From contig CAYTTS010000023.1 in the NCBI GenBank assembly GCA_964440875.1, positions 1 through 18,135 of the forward strand: DNA of 18,135 nucleotides. The letters are read 5' to 3'. The DNA comes from JAAZDN01 sp964440875. GTDB lineage: Bacteria > Bacillota_I > Bacilli_A > Erysipelotrichales > Erysipelotrichaceae. Below the pieces are notes generated by a model. It made no database searches, was not told the DNA's origin, and worked only from the letters and a program-made list of their open reading frames with translations. Below, in pieces: positions 1 through 7,189 of the stretch (positions within the stretch are counted from its first letter, which is position 1; each line of letters opens with the position of its first letter). A program made the position numbers and the translations under genes.

Positions 1-19
1 GACTAATGAGTATAAATAG

Positions 20-48
20 TTGTTTATTAAGTGATATTGTGTTATATT
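20..48 (+). promoter_or_regulatory. Probable sigma-A promoter for rpsO
   Basis: TTGTTT at 20-25 and TATATT at 43-48 are separated by 17 bases. Transcription would start near 55, giving a leader of about 75 bases before rpsO. Both boxes match the vegetative consensus only partly, so this is a prediction from spacing and position. Confidence 0.5.
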
Positions 49-67
49 ATTAATGCTTTTAATCTAG

Positions 68-107
68 GTCTTTGGAAATCCCAACCAGGACGTGGACTAA
101 AAGGTCT
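68..107 (+). promoter_or_regulatory. Structured rpsO leader, possible S15 autoregulation site
   Basis: Two hairpins lie back to back just before the ribosome binding site. The first pairs GTCT (68-71) and TTGG (72-75) with CCAA (81-84) and GGAC (88-91), leaving a CCA bulge at 85-87. The second pairs GGAC (94-97) with GTCT (104-107). S15 is known to repress its own mRNA in several bacterial groups by binding leader RNA that imitates its 16S rRNA site. The position and compact fold fit that role, but I cannot match this leader to a specific published S15-leader class. Confidence 0.45.
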
Positions 108-129
108 ATAGAAAGAAGAGGGACTAATT

Positions 130-396
130 ATGATTAGTAAAACAAGAAAACAAGAGTTAATTAAAGAGTATGCAATCCATGAAGGAGATACTGGTAGTGT
201 TGAGGTACAAGTTGCTGTATTAACAGAAAACATTAAAAACTTAACAGATCACTTAAATACTCACAAGAAAGATTTCCACTCATTACGTGGTCTTCAAAAA
301 ATGGTAGGACGTAGAAGAAAACTTCTTGCTTACTTAAGAGATAGTGACGTAGATCGTTACCGTACTTTAATTACAAGTTTAGGATTAAGAAAATAA
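130..396 (+). CDS. rpsO: 30S ribosomal protein S15
   Basis: S15 binds the central domain of 16S rRNA early in assembly of the 30S platform. The 88-residue product is the usual family length and starts MISKTRKQELIKEYAIHEGD. It contains the typical VEVQVAVLTENIKNLTDHL helix, the HKKDFHSLRGLQKMVGRRR rRNA-binding region and the RYRTLITSLGLRK C-terminus. A purine-rich site, AGAAGAGGGA, lies about 5 bases before the ATG. The gene forms a single transcription unit with its own promoter, leader and terminator. In many bacteria pnp follows rpsO; here it does not. Confidence 0.98.
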   Translation: MISKTRKQELIKEYAIHEGDTGSVEVQVAVLTENIKNLTDHLNTHKKDFHSLRGLQKMVGRRRKLLAYLRDSDVDRYRTLITSLGLRK

Positions 397-405
397 TTCA
401 AAAAA

Positions 406-427
406 TAGCTACTTACGTAGCTTTTTT
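406..427 (+). terminator. Intrinsic terminator after rpsO
   Basis: A perfect 6 bp stem AGCTAC/GTAGCT (407-412 and 417-422) with loop TTAC is followed by a T run to 427. It starts ten bases after the rpsO stop codon. Confidence 0.9.
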
Positions 428-444
428 AAATTAATGGAGAGAAA

Positions 445-1065
445 ATGAAAAAACAATTTATTAGAAGATTATTTTTGGTTGTACTAGGCCAAGTTATTAT
501 AAGTGCTGGTATTACCTTGATGTTATTTATTAACTTAGGGGCAGACCCACTAGGTGTCTTTCATACTGGAGTTGCTAACATCTTAAATATTAGTTTTGCG
601 AAGGCGATTCTACTTGAAAATCTCTTTGTTGTAATAATTGTATATTTCATAGATAAAAAATATATAAATATCGCAACTATTATAACTTTATTTGTAGTGA
701 GTTTAACAACTGGCTACTTCGATAGTCTATATAACTTTATCTTTCCAAGTGAAATGAGTTTTATATTTAGAGTTGTTGTCTTACTGCTGGCGTGCTTTAT
801 ATTAGCAGTTGGATTAAACTTTTATGTATTACCTAAACTTGGAGTTGGGGCAATGGATATCCCAGTTGAAATGTTAGTTGATAAAAAAGGCTATATTTAT
901 CAAAGAGTTAAGGTATTAACAGATTTAATGTTTCTAGTTGCTGGCTACTTTTTAGGCGGAGTAGTAGGTATTGGAACAGTGATCTCAGCATTTGCTGTTG
1001 GTCCATTTATACAAATTACTCGTAAATTTATGAGTGAACCAATTAAAAACTTTATCGAAAACTAA
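445..1065 (+). CDS. YczE/YyaS/YitT-type integral membrane protein
   Basis: This 206-residue, very hydrophobic protein resembles the YczE/YyaS family of small bacterial membrane proteins, whose transport role is not established. Visible traits are a short basic N-terminus (MKKQFIRR), then about five to six membrane segments (roughly residues 8-30, 47-68, 73-95, 103-128 and 155-190). Family-like turns are NLGADPLGVFHTGVANI after the first helix and LPKLGVGAMDIPVEML in the middle. GGAGAG lies 4-5 bases before the ATG. It is separated from rpsO and from the next gene by terminators, so it probably depends on read-through from rpsO or on a weak local promoter. Family assignment is fairly sure; substrate is unknown. 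Confidence 0.75.
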   Translation: MKKQFIRRLFLVVLGQVIISAGITLMLFINLGADPLGVFHTGVANILNISFAKAILLENLFVVIIVYFIDKKYINIATIITLFVVSLTTGYFDSLYNFIFPSEMSFIFRVVVLLLACFILAVGLNFYVLPKLGVGAMDIPVEMLVDKKGYIYQRVKVLTDLMFLVAGYFLGGVVGIGTVISAFAVGPFIQITRKFMSEPIKNFIEN

Positions 1066-1089
1066 GAACAAGACTTTTGTTCTTTTTTT
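1064..1089 (+). terminator. Intrinsic terminator after the YczE-like gene
   Basis: An 8 bp stem AAGAACAA/TTGTTCTT (1064-1071 and 1077-1084) is followed by a run of seven T. The stem begins inside the TAA stop codon of the preceding gene. Confidence 0.88.
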
Positions 1090-1171
1090 ATTTATAAAGA
1101 AGATTGTAAGTATTTTAAAGTCTAAATAATTGTTACTTATAGTTCGAATTTTCATGAAAATAAAATCATGC

Positions 1172-1200
1172 TTCCATTTTCGACAAAAATTTGCTATAAT
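1172..1200 (+). promoter_or_regulatory. Extended -10 promoter for the GNAT-like gene
   Basis: TATAAT at 1195-1200 is preceded by TGC, an extended -10 element. The -35 position (TTCCAT, 1172-1177, 17-base spacing) is poor, as is common with extended -10 promoters. The start would lie near 1207, so the mRNA leader before the ATG at 1235 is only about 28 bases. Confidence 0.65.
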
Positions 1201-1234
1201 ATATATTATTGTGACGCCCTTAAGGAGTGGTACT

Positions 1235-1726
1235 ATGAAATTAAGAGTTTTAAGAACTTTAGCTGAGTACGAATATGATATTCTGCCGATTTTTCTCTAT
1301 AACGCAATACCTCAAGATAATGAAGAGGATTTACTGGATATTTCAGTAATTAGAGAAGAGAGATTTAATAAGTATATTGATAAGTTTGGTAAAGAAGATG
1401 ATTATGCGCTTGTCTGGGAAAAAGATGGACAAATCGCAGGATTAGCTTGGACAAGATTATTTGATGAGTCTAATAAAGGCTTCGGATATGTGTCAGATGA
1501 TACCTTGGAATTAACAGTTTCAATCTTACCTGGCTATAATGTTCAAAAAATTAGCGCGGAGTTAATTGAAGTTATTAGTAATGAGTTAAGAATAAGAGAT
1601 TACAAGAGAGTATCAGTAAGTGTATCAGAAAATGATGAACTGCTGGATGTTTACAAAAAGTATGATTTTATAGAAAAAGAAAAACAAGAAGATAATAGAG
1701 TCTTGTTAGTGAAAGAATTAAACTAG
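1235..1726 (+). CDS. Divergent GNAT-fold acetyltransferase-like protein
   Basis: I place the start at 1235 because AAGGAG (1222-1227) is correctly spaced and the -10 box ends at 1200; a start at 1130 would lie upstream of the promoter. The 163-residue product has the order of a GNAT domain. It shows LVWEKDGQIAGLAWTRLF as beta strands 2-3, LELTVSILPGY as strand 4, an amphipathic helix, KRVSVSVSENDELLDVYKKY as strand 5 and helix 4, and DFIEKE as the end. The acetyl-CoA pyrophosphate loop, normally Q/RxxGxG/A after strand 4, reads NVQKISA and has no glycines. It may therefore be inactive, use another substrate, or bind differently. GNAT enzymes transfer acyl groups from acyl-CoA to amines; no substrate can be inferred. 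Confidence 0.6.
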   Translation: MKLRVLRTLAEYEYDILPIFLYNAIPQDNEEDLLDISVIREERFNKYIDKFGKEDDYALVWEKDGQIAGLAWTRLFDESNKGFGYVSDDTLELTVSILPGYNVQKISAELIEVISNELRIRDYKRVSVSVSENDELLDVYKKYDFIEKEKQEDNRVLLVKELN

Positions 1727-1751
1727 TTAGAATATTAATCTAACTTTTTTT
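1726..1751 (+). terminator. Weak terminator between GNAT-like gene and peptidase gene
   Basis: The stem GTTAGA/TCTAAC (1726-1731 and 1739-1744) has a 7-base loop and is followed by seven T. It starts at the last base of the stop codon and ends 12 bases before the next ATG. No promoter lies between, so the downstream genes probably rely on partial read-through. Confidence 0.7.
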
Positions 1752-1763
1752 ATAGGAGAGACT

Positions 1764-2699
1764 ATGTTAAATAATATTAAAGACTTAATAGCTAATTATC
1801 AAATAAGAAAGACTTATGATCAAAAGAGTGATTTTATAGCTTGGTATAAAGAACGGGTAGCTGATTTAGGCTATGATTTAAAGATTGAGAAAACAAATAA
1901 GAGTCGAAACTTAGTTATTGGTGATTTAGAAAATGCTGATGTAGTTTTTACTGCCCACTATGATACTCAGCCAAATTCAATTATTCCAATTGTGACTTAT
2001 GTTTCAAATATATTTACTTATATTATTAGTCAGATATTATCGTTGTGGCCAATACTACTATATTTATTTGTATTAAATCGCTACATACTATTCAGTGATT
2101 TTGCCTTAAATCTATATCCACTTTTATACATAGCATTACTTCTAACGTCTTTACTAATTCCATTATTACTCCTATTTCAAATGAGTTTTGGTTTTGCTAA
2201 TAAGCATACTTTAAATGATAATACATCAGGTGTTGCGACTATACTACACATATTAGAAAATTTGGATGATAATAGATCCAAGGTTGCTTTCATATTATTT
2301 GATGATGAAGAGAAGGGCTTAGTTGGATCATCATTTATTAAGAATAAATATAATAAGACTATTCAAAAGACTTTACTAATTAACTTTGATTGTGTTGGTG
2401 ATGGCAGTGATTATCTTTTTGTTACTAAAAAAGCTGTTAGAGAAAGTTCTTATTACAATAGTTTAAGCGAACTACTTACAACAACAGCTAAGCCAAGTCA
2501 TTTAAAACGTGCACTGGTAGTACCATATATGTCTGATCAATTATGGTTTAAAGAGAGTATTGGCGTTGTTAGTGTTAAAAGAAGGACATTCTTAGGCTAC
2601 TACTTAAATCGCATTCATACGCGTAAGGATACGATCTTTCAATATGAAAATATTGAAGACTTAAGTAGGCTTAGTATAGAGTTAATTAAGTATTTATAG
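1764..2699 (+). CDS. M28-family metallopeptidase with a two-helix membrane insert
   Basis: The protein has 311 residues. M28 peptidases are zinc-dependent aminopeptidases or carboxypeptidases with five metal ligands, and candidates for all are visible in the right order. They are His65 in TAHYDT (Asp67 nearby as the catalytic helper), Asp152 in LNDNTSGVA, Glu182/Glu183 in DDEEKGLVGS, Asp209 in NFDCVGD and His285 in RIHTRKDT. Between the first two motifs, about residues 72-142 form two strongly hydrophobic stretches that look like a membrane hairpin; soluble family members have a much shorter connection here. There is no N-terminal signal peptide, so both ends may face the cytoplasm. GGAGAG is 5 bases before the ATG. 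Substrate is unknown. rapZ follows after 30 bases. Confidence 0.75.
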   Translation: MLNNIKDLIANYQIRKTYDQKSDFIAWYKERVADLGYDLKIEKTNKSRNLVIGDLENADVVFTAHYDTQPNSIIPIVTYVSNIFTYIISQILSLWPILLYLFVLNRYILFSDFALNLYPLLYIALLLTSLLIPLLLLFQMSFGFANKHTLNDNTSGVATILHILENLDDNRSKVAFILFDDEEKGLVGSSFIKNKYNKTIQKTLLINFDCVGDGSDYLFVTKKAVRESSYYNSLSELLTTTAKPSHLKRALVVPYMSDQLWFKESIGVVSVKRRTFLGYYLNRIHTRKDTIFQYENIEDLSRLSIELIKYL

Positions 2700-2729
2700 T
2701 ATAATTTCACTAAGGGATAGAGGTAGATT

Positions 2730-3602
2730 ATGGGACATAACGAAGATATTATTATAATTAGTGGTATGAGTGGATCAGGTAAGAGTACTGCCATAAAAGC
2801 ATTAGAAGATATTGGATACTTTTGTGTAGATAACTTTCCGCCAGAACTTGTAAAATATTTAGCTAACTATATTTCAGATAATAAGATGAAATATAATAAA
2901 ATGGCTATTACAGTTGATACTAGAAGTATTCAATCAATGGATGATTATGTAAAAGTAATTGATGAACTAAAAGCACTAGATGTTGATTACAATGCACTAT
3001 TTTTAGATAGTGATAATGAAACTTTACTAAAACGTTATAAGGAAACAAGAAGACTGCATCCATTTATGGATGAGAGTGATCTTGATTTAGAAAAGTCTAT
3101 TGTCAAAGAAAGAGTTTTAATGGATAAGATTAAGGCTGAAAGTCATAACGTAATTGATACTAGTCTACTTGGTGCAGGTGAGCTAAAACAACGTATTAAA
3201 AACTTATACTCTAAAGACAATGATGGAAAATTAAAGGTTAATCTAATATCATTTGGCTTTAAGTATGGAATCTTACAAGATGCCGATTTGGTCTTTGATG
3301 TTAGATGTTTAACAAATCCATACTATGTAAAAGAGTTAAGAGAGAAAACTGGTAATGATCAAGATGTAAGAGACTATGTAATGGACTCAAATGAAGCAGT
3401 TGGATTATTTAAACATATAAAAGATTATCTTGAGTTTTCAATACCTTTATATAATTTAGAAGGTAAATCACAGTTAATAGTAGGAATTGCCTGTACTGGT
3501 GGTAAACATCGTTCAGTTACATTTGCTAATCTTTTAGCTAAAGAACTTAAGGCAGATAATACAGTTATTACAGTTGAGCATAGAGATATTAAAAAAATAT
3601 AG
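2730..3602 (+). CDS. rapZ: RapZ/YvcJ nucleotide-binding protein
   Basis: This cytoplasmic P-loop protein has 290 residues, the usual length. The Walker A motif GMSGSGKS lies at residues 12-19, followed by STAIKALEDIGYFCVDNFPP, a hallmark of the family. The C-terminal part has FKYGILQDADLVFDVRCLTNPYY and the conserved GCTGGKHRSV-type segment, here IACTGGKHRSVTFANLLA. In E. coli RapZ acts as an RNA adaptor that senses amino-sugar supply; in Bacillus YvcJ hydrolyses nucleotides and has a less clear role. In most Firmicutes it is followed by yvcK and whiA; here it is followed by a terminator and a convergent operon. A GAGG site precedes the ATG, and TATAAT at 2700-2705 may be a -10 box without a good -35. 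Confidence 0.95.
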   Translation: MGHNEDIIIISGMSGSGKSTAIKALEDIGYFCVDNFPPELVKYLANYISDNKMKYNKMAITVDTRSIQSMDDYVKVIDELKALDVDYNALFLDSDNETLLKRYKETRRLHPFMDESDLDLEKSIVKERVLMDKIKAESHNVIDTSLLGAGELKQRIKNLYSKDNDGKLKVNLISFGFKYGILQDADLVFDVRCLTNPYYVKELREKTGNDQDVRDYVMDSNEAVGLFKHIKDYLEFSIPLYNLEGKSQLIVGIACTGGKHRSVTFANLLAKELKADNTVITVEHRDIKKI

Positions 3603-3608
3603 ATTAAG

Positions 3609-3637
3609 AAGGTATTGATTAATTTCAATACCTTTTT
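3609..3637 (+). terminator. Intrinsic terminator after rapZ
   Basis: A perfect 10 bp stem AAGGTATTGA/TCAATACCTT (3609-3618 and 3625-3634) runs into five T, starting seven bases after the rapZ stop. Confidence 0.93.
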
Positions 3638-3644
3638 CTTTAAG

Positions 3645-3680
3645 TTAAAAAAAGCATCAAACTTTTAGGTTTGATGCTTT
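3645..3680 (-). terminator. Intrinsic terminator of the purine operon
   Basis: A perfect 12 bp stem (3651-3662 with 3669-3680) has a 6-base loop. Read on the minus strand, it ends in a run of seven U. It closes the adenine deaminase transcript a few bases after the stop codon. With the rapZ hairpin it separates two convergent units. Confidence 0.93.
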
Positions 3681-3684
3681 AATA

Positions 3685-5460
3685 TTATTTAAATGTTGGA
3701 ACAATTTCTTTTTTCAGAACATCGATAATACCTAATTCACTCATCTTGTACTTAGGGATAACGATTAATGCCATTGCCACAATTCTTAATAGTGGGTTAG
3801 ATAGTTCAACTAAACCAAGTTGTCTATTTACTTCTTTCATTCTATTAGCTTCAGCCGCTAATGTTACTGCATCTTTAGTAGACATAATTCCACCAACTGC
3901 CAACTCTAATGTATAAAGAATTTCATTGTCTAATACACCTGTTTGTCCGCCTCCAACACGAATTAGCTCTTCTGCTGCTAATAGTGCATTTTCAGGAGTA
4001 TCGTATACTACCGTTAAGTTATGTGAGTCATGTGAGACAGTAGATGCTAATGTACCCTTATCTGTACCAAAGTTTCTAATAATACCTAGACCAACTTTAT
4101 CTTGGTTGTGGTGACGGTTAATAACAGCCACAAATTTTAAGTTAGTATCGTGTGAGATGTCGATTTTTCCATCTACAATAGGTAGTACTTCACTTGTAAT
4201 CTCTGTTAGTGATACTGTTGCTTTTGGGAAGTTAATAATATTTACTTCAACTTCATCTACTCTTCCTTCAACATCAATGATAAAGTCACTTAAGCTTAAA
4301 TCTTTAGTTGATACAGAGTTTCTTGTTTCAATTTCAAATTCGGTTACTGGTATTTCTTTTACTAATTTATTATCTTGTGCAACAAGTTCTCCTTCAAAGA
4401 ATACTTTGCTAGGTTGAATGTTGTTTAAATCTTCTACAAGTAACATATCTGCGATAAATCCAGGTGCAATTGCCCCTAAATCATCAGCTTTAATTTCACG
4501 TGCCGTATTATAAGTTGCTGATCTAATTGCGTCAACTGGATGTAGTCCAGCTTCAATTGCAACATTTACTACATCATTCATATGACCAATATTTAAGATT
4601 TCATCACTTTCTCTATCGTCAGTACATAAGCATAAGTGATCATAGTATCTAATACCATCTATTCCTTCAACGATATCTTTAACGTTTAAGGCTAATGAAC
4701 TTTCACGAGCATCAACATACATACCTTTTCTAATCTTATCTAAAGCTTCACTTCCAACACGTGTCTCATGACATGTAGTTGGTCCACCAATTGTATAAGC
4801 AGAAAGATTTCTTCCAGTAACTCCTGGTGCATGTCCTTGAATGTATAAGCCAAGCTTCTCAACTACTTCAATAATATCTAACATACGATCATCACCATCA
4901 ATTACTCCAACGAAGTCCATAACTTCAGCTAGTCCAATTACACGGTCATACTCTGCAATTTCAGAAATTTGTTCAGGTCTAAATTCAGCACCAGCAAATT
5001 CTAAATCTAATACTGAAGGTACACATGATGGAATATCAACTAATTGTCTTTGTGGTAAACCTTCACTGTTATCTAACATATACTTAACACCTTCAACCCC
5101 ATAGACATTAGCAATCTCATGTGGATCGGTAATAACTGTTGTTGTACCGTGTGGTAGTGATGCTGCCGCGAAGTTTCTTGGTATCATCATACTAGATTCA
5201 ATATGTACGTGAGCATCAATTAAACCTGGGATTAAGTATTGATTGTTTCCATCAATAATATTATCAACTTTATCTAAGCCATAGTCTAAGTCTTTATCTT
5301 CTACATGAACGATAAATCCATCTTTAACAAATACTGTTGCTGGATAAATTTCTCCAGTAATTGTATTTACTAATTGAATATTAGTAATTGCTAAATCACT
5401 ATTAATTTTACCTAATGCTGCTTGTAGTAATACTTTTTTATTTTTTTCTTTTAATTTCAT
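3685..5460 (-). CDS. ade: Adenine deaminase
   Basis: This enzyme deaminates adenine to hypoxanthine and ammonia in purine salvage, using a metal centre of the amidohydrolase superfamily. The 591-residue length matches the AdeC/Ade type (about 580), not the eukaryotic adenosine-deaminase-like type. Key features are the metal-binding LIDAHVHIESSMM (His84 and His86), HGTTTVITDPHEIANVYG, GHAPGVTG, LCTDDRES with its metal-site Asp, and the C-terminal INRHHNQDKVGLGIIRNFG and GGGQTG segments of the family. The start has AAGGAGAGA 4-6 bases upstream, and this site overlaps the stop codon of the permease gene, whose end is ten bases away. The two are probably translationally coupled and share the guanine riboswitch. 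Confidence 0.97.
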   Translation of the reverse strand: MKLKEKNKKVLLQAALGKINSDLAITNIQLVNTITGEIYPATVFVKDGFIVHVEDKDLDYGLDKVDNIIDGNNQYLIPGLIDAHVHIESSMMIPRNFAAASLPHGTTTVITDPHEIANVYGVEGVKYMLDNSEGLPQRQLVDIPSCVPSVLDLEFAGAEFRPEQISEIAEYDRVIGLAEVMDFVGVIDGDDRMLDIIEVVEKLGLYIQGHAPGVTGRNLSAYTIGGPTTCHETRVGSEALDKIRKGMYVDARESSLALNVKDIVEGIDGIRYYDHLCLCTDDRESDEILNIGHMNDVVNVAIEAGLHPVDAIRSATYNTAREIKADDLGAIAPGFIADMLLVEDLNNIQPSKVFFEGELVAQDNKLVKEIPVTEFEIETRNSVSTKDLSLSDFIIDVEGRVDEVEVNIINFPKATVSLTEITSEVLPIVDGKIDISHDTNLKFVAVINRHHNQDKVGLGIIRNFGTDKGTLASTVSHDSHNLTVVYDTPENALLAAEELIRVGGGQTGVLDNEILYTLELAVGGIMSTKDAVTLAAEANRMKEVNRQLGLVELSNPLLRIVAMALIVIPKYKMSELGIIDVLKKEIVPTFK

Positions 5461-5470
5461 AAGTCTCTCC

Positions 5471-6844
5471 TTATACTAATCCTGATGTTGCGAAGTAAAT
5501 TACAAGTGGTATTGCAAGTATGTACATTCCAATATGTACTTCTTTTGCTCTTCCTGTAAATACTTTAATTAAGATATCAGAAATAATTCCTGCTGATAAT
5601 CCACTAGCGATTGATCCTGTAAAGATTGTAAACATAATCATAACGAATGGTCCAAAGGCATCACCAAAGTTTGAGAAGTCAATGTCTTTAAATCCTTGAA
5701 TCATTAAGAATCCAACAAATATTAAGGCAGGTCCTGTTGCTGCATCTGGAATAATTACAAATAGTGGGGCAAAGAATGCTGATAAGAAGAATAGAATTGA
5801 TACGACAACACTTGTAAATCCAGTCTTTCCTCCAACCTCAACACCGGCACTTGATTCAACGAATGTAGTAATAGTAGTACATCCTGCCATTGCTCCAACA
5901 CATGTTCCAACTGCATCAACCATAAATGGTTTATCAATATCTGGAAGGTCTCCATTTTCATCTAACATTCCCGCTTTAGCACCAACACCTAAGACAGTAC
6001 CTAAAGTCGAGAAGAAATCTCCAAAGAATGCGACAAACATTAATATAATACCTTGAGAAGTTAAGATTTGTGAGAAGTCAAAGTTAAAGGCAATATTTGA
6101 AACTGTTGAAACATCTGGAACACTAAATAATGTTTCTGGAACTTGTGTAACACCTAAAGGAATACCAATTAGTGTAATTGCGACAATACCAAATAAGATA
6201 GCTCCCTTAACTTTATACGCTGTTAAGACACCAATTAAGATTAAACCGGCAACAGCAAGTAATATTGCTGGCTCTCTAAAGTTTCCAAGACCAATACCAT
6301 TAGTAAAGTTTCCAATACCTGAGTTTTTAAAACCTAAGTAAGTAATAAAGAATCCAATAGCAGAACTAATTGATATCTTTATGTTTTTAGGTATCATCTT
6401 CACGATAACATCTCTAATACCAAAGATCGTTAATAACAAGAACACAACTCCTGATGTTAGTGTCATTGCCATAGCTGATCCAAATGAGATCGTACCACTT
6501 TGAATTAATGCACCAAACATAAAGTTTGACCCCATCCCTGTAGATAGAGCAAACGGCATATTTGTATACATAGCCATTAGTAATGTGATTATTCCACTTA
6601 CAATAGCGACCATTATTAAAATTGCTTCCTTAGTAATTAAAACCCCGTTAACATCAACGACACTAGCTCCCTGAAAGCCAACGATTGCTGATGGTTGTAC
6701 AGCAAGTACATACGCCATTGTCATAAATGTTGTAATACCTGCTAAGGTTTCTATTTTAAAGTTTGTTTCGTTTTCTTCAAACTTAAAGAAACGCGATAAA
6801 ACTCCAGTATCACTGAAGCTTAAAAGACTTTTGATTTTTTGCAT
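5471..6844 (-). CDS. AzgA/PbuG-type purine base permease
   Basis: This is a polytopic proton-coupled importer of nucleobases (NCS2 superfamily, AzgA-like branch). The 457 residues form about 12-14 membrane segments. The N-terminus ENETNFKIETLAGITTFMTM followed by AYVLAVQP is typical of the branch, as are NMPFALSTGMGSNFMFG, FVAFFGDFFSTLGTVLGV, and DAVGTCVGAMAGCTTITTFV with ESSAGVEVGGKTG. Known members carry guanine/hypoxanthine (PbuG, PbuO, GhxP) or adenine (AdeP); residues alone do not settle which. Coupling to adenine deaminase favours adenine, whereas the guanine aptamer would fit either. AGGAGG (6850-6855) is 5 bases before the ATG. First gene of a two-gene operon. Confidence 0.93.
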   Translation of the reverse strand: MQKIKSLLSFSDTGVLSRFFKFEENETNFKIETLAGITTFMTMAYVLAVQPSAIVGFQGASVVDVNGVLITKEAILIMVAIVSGIITLLMAMYTNMPFALSTGMGSNFMFGALIQSGTISFGSAMAMTLTSGVVFLLLTIFGIRDVIVKMIPKNIKISISSAIGFFITYLGFKNSGIGNFTNGIGLGNFREPAILLAVAGLILIGVLTAYKVKGAILFGIVAITLIGIPLGVTQVPETLFSVPDVSTVSNIAFNFDFSQILTSQGIILMFVAFFGDFFSTLGTVLGVGAKAGMLDENGDLPDIDKPFMVDAVGTCVGAMAGCTTITTFVESSAGVEVGGKTGFTSVVVSILFFLSAFFAPLFVIIPDAATGPALIFVGFLMIQGFKDIDFSNFGDAFGPFVMIMFTIFTGSIASGLSAGIISDILIKVFTGRAKEVHIGMYILAIPLVIYFATSGLV

Positions 6845-6855
6845 GATTTCCTCCT

Positions 6856-6903
6856 ATTAATTATCAAAGCTATATCAATAACTATCAAATGATAAGTAAC
6901 AGG
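6856..6903 (-). promoter_or_regulatory. Expression platform of the guanine riboswitch, probably translational
   Basis: No U-tailed terminator lies between aptamer and start codon. Instead TTATCATT (plus-strand 6888-6895, read on minus) is complementary to the 3' strand of P1 (AATGATAA). Its TTATCA part is also complementary to TGATAA just before the AGGAGG site. With ligand, P1 forms and TTATCA could close the ribosome binding region; without it, the P1 strand could pair with TTATCATT and leave the site open. This is my reading of complementarity, not a folded prediction. Confidence 0.5.
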
Positions 6904-6972
6904 ATTATCATTGTAATTTGTTTTCGGCAAATTGTAGAGACTGTCGACCATATTACGACAATAAATGATAAT
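6904..6972 (-). promoter_or_regulatory. Purine riboswitch, guanine type (C74)
   Basis: On the minus strand, P1 (9 bp) pairs ATTATCATT with AATGATAAT (plus-strand 6964-6972 and 6904-6912, the latter including the turn). P2 is TGTCG/CGACA with loop AATATGG, and P3 is AATTTG/CAAATT with the 7-base loop CCGAAAA. GG in loop 2 and CC in loop 3 can form the kissing contact. J2/3 reads GTCTCTAC. By alignment to the xpt aptamer, the ligand-contacting bases U22, U47, U51 and C74 (plus-strand G6913) are all present; C74 means guanine/hypoxanthine rather than adenine. The A21-U75 pair is replaced by U-A. Ligand binding should switch off the permease-deaminase operon. Confidence 0.93.
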
Positions 6973-6985
6973 TATTGATGACTAG

Positions 6986-6991
6986 ACTATA
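6986..6991 (-). promoter_or_regulatory. Candidate -10 box of the purine operon
   Basis: TATAGT on the minus strand, preceded by TGT, lies about 14 bases before the first base of the riboswitch P1 helix, so transcription would start at the aptamer. The -35 region is only a T tract, so the assignment is tentative. Confidence 0.4.
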
Positions 6992-7121
6992 ACATATTTA
7001 AATTAATAAAAAAAGGGAGATTATCATAAGTGAGATACTATAACCTTACAAGATTACAAAAAACTAAAAATGATAATTAAAGAGTGTTTAATAAATAATT
7101 GGATATCATACCAATATTTAT

Positions 7122-7150
7122 TTGATAAAAGGTAATTAATTAGATATTAT
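7122..7150 (+). promoter_or_regulatory. Promoter of the mcrBC operon
   Basis: TTGATA (7122-7127) and TATTAT (7145-7150) are separated by exactly 17 bases. The start would be near 7157, giving a leader of about 33 bases. In the rest of the divergent spacer (6992-7121) I see only AT-rich DNA and an 8-base inverted repeat ATTATCAT/ATGATAAT at 7020-7027 and 7070-7077, which may be chance. Confidence 0.65.
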
Positions 7151-7189
7151 TAATACTATATGTGTACTTTATAGGAAGAGGATGATTAA

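Noticed and set aside
42..233. Minus-strand open frame over the rpsO leader and start
   Set aside because: It is antisense to the conserved rpsO gene and its leader, has no ribosome binding site, and its protein is low-complexity.
1130..1234. Longer N-terminus for the GNAT-like protein
   Set aside because: It would begin upstream of the extended -10 promoter at 1195-1200, lacks a ribosome binding site, and adds residues with no family match.
3926..5104. Plus-strand open frames inside the adenine deaminase gene
   Set aside because: They are antisense shadows with serine/threonine-rich low-complexity products and no ribosome binding sites.
7020..7080. preQ1-like riboswitch before mcrB, suggested by AAAAAACTAA
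   Set aside because: The required upstream hairpin with a GAGG-type stem and C-rich loop is absent; only the A-rich tail is similar.
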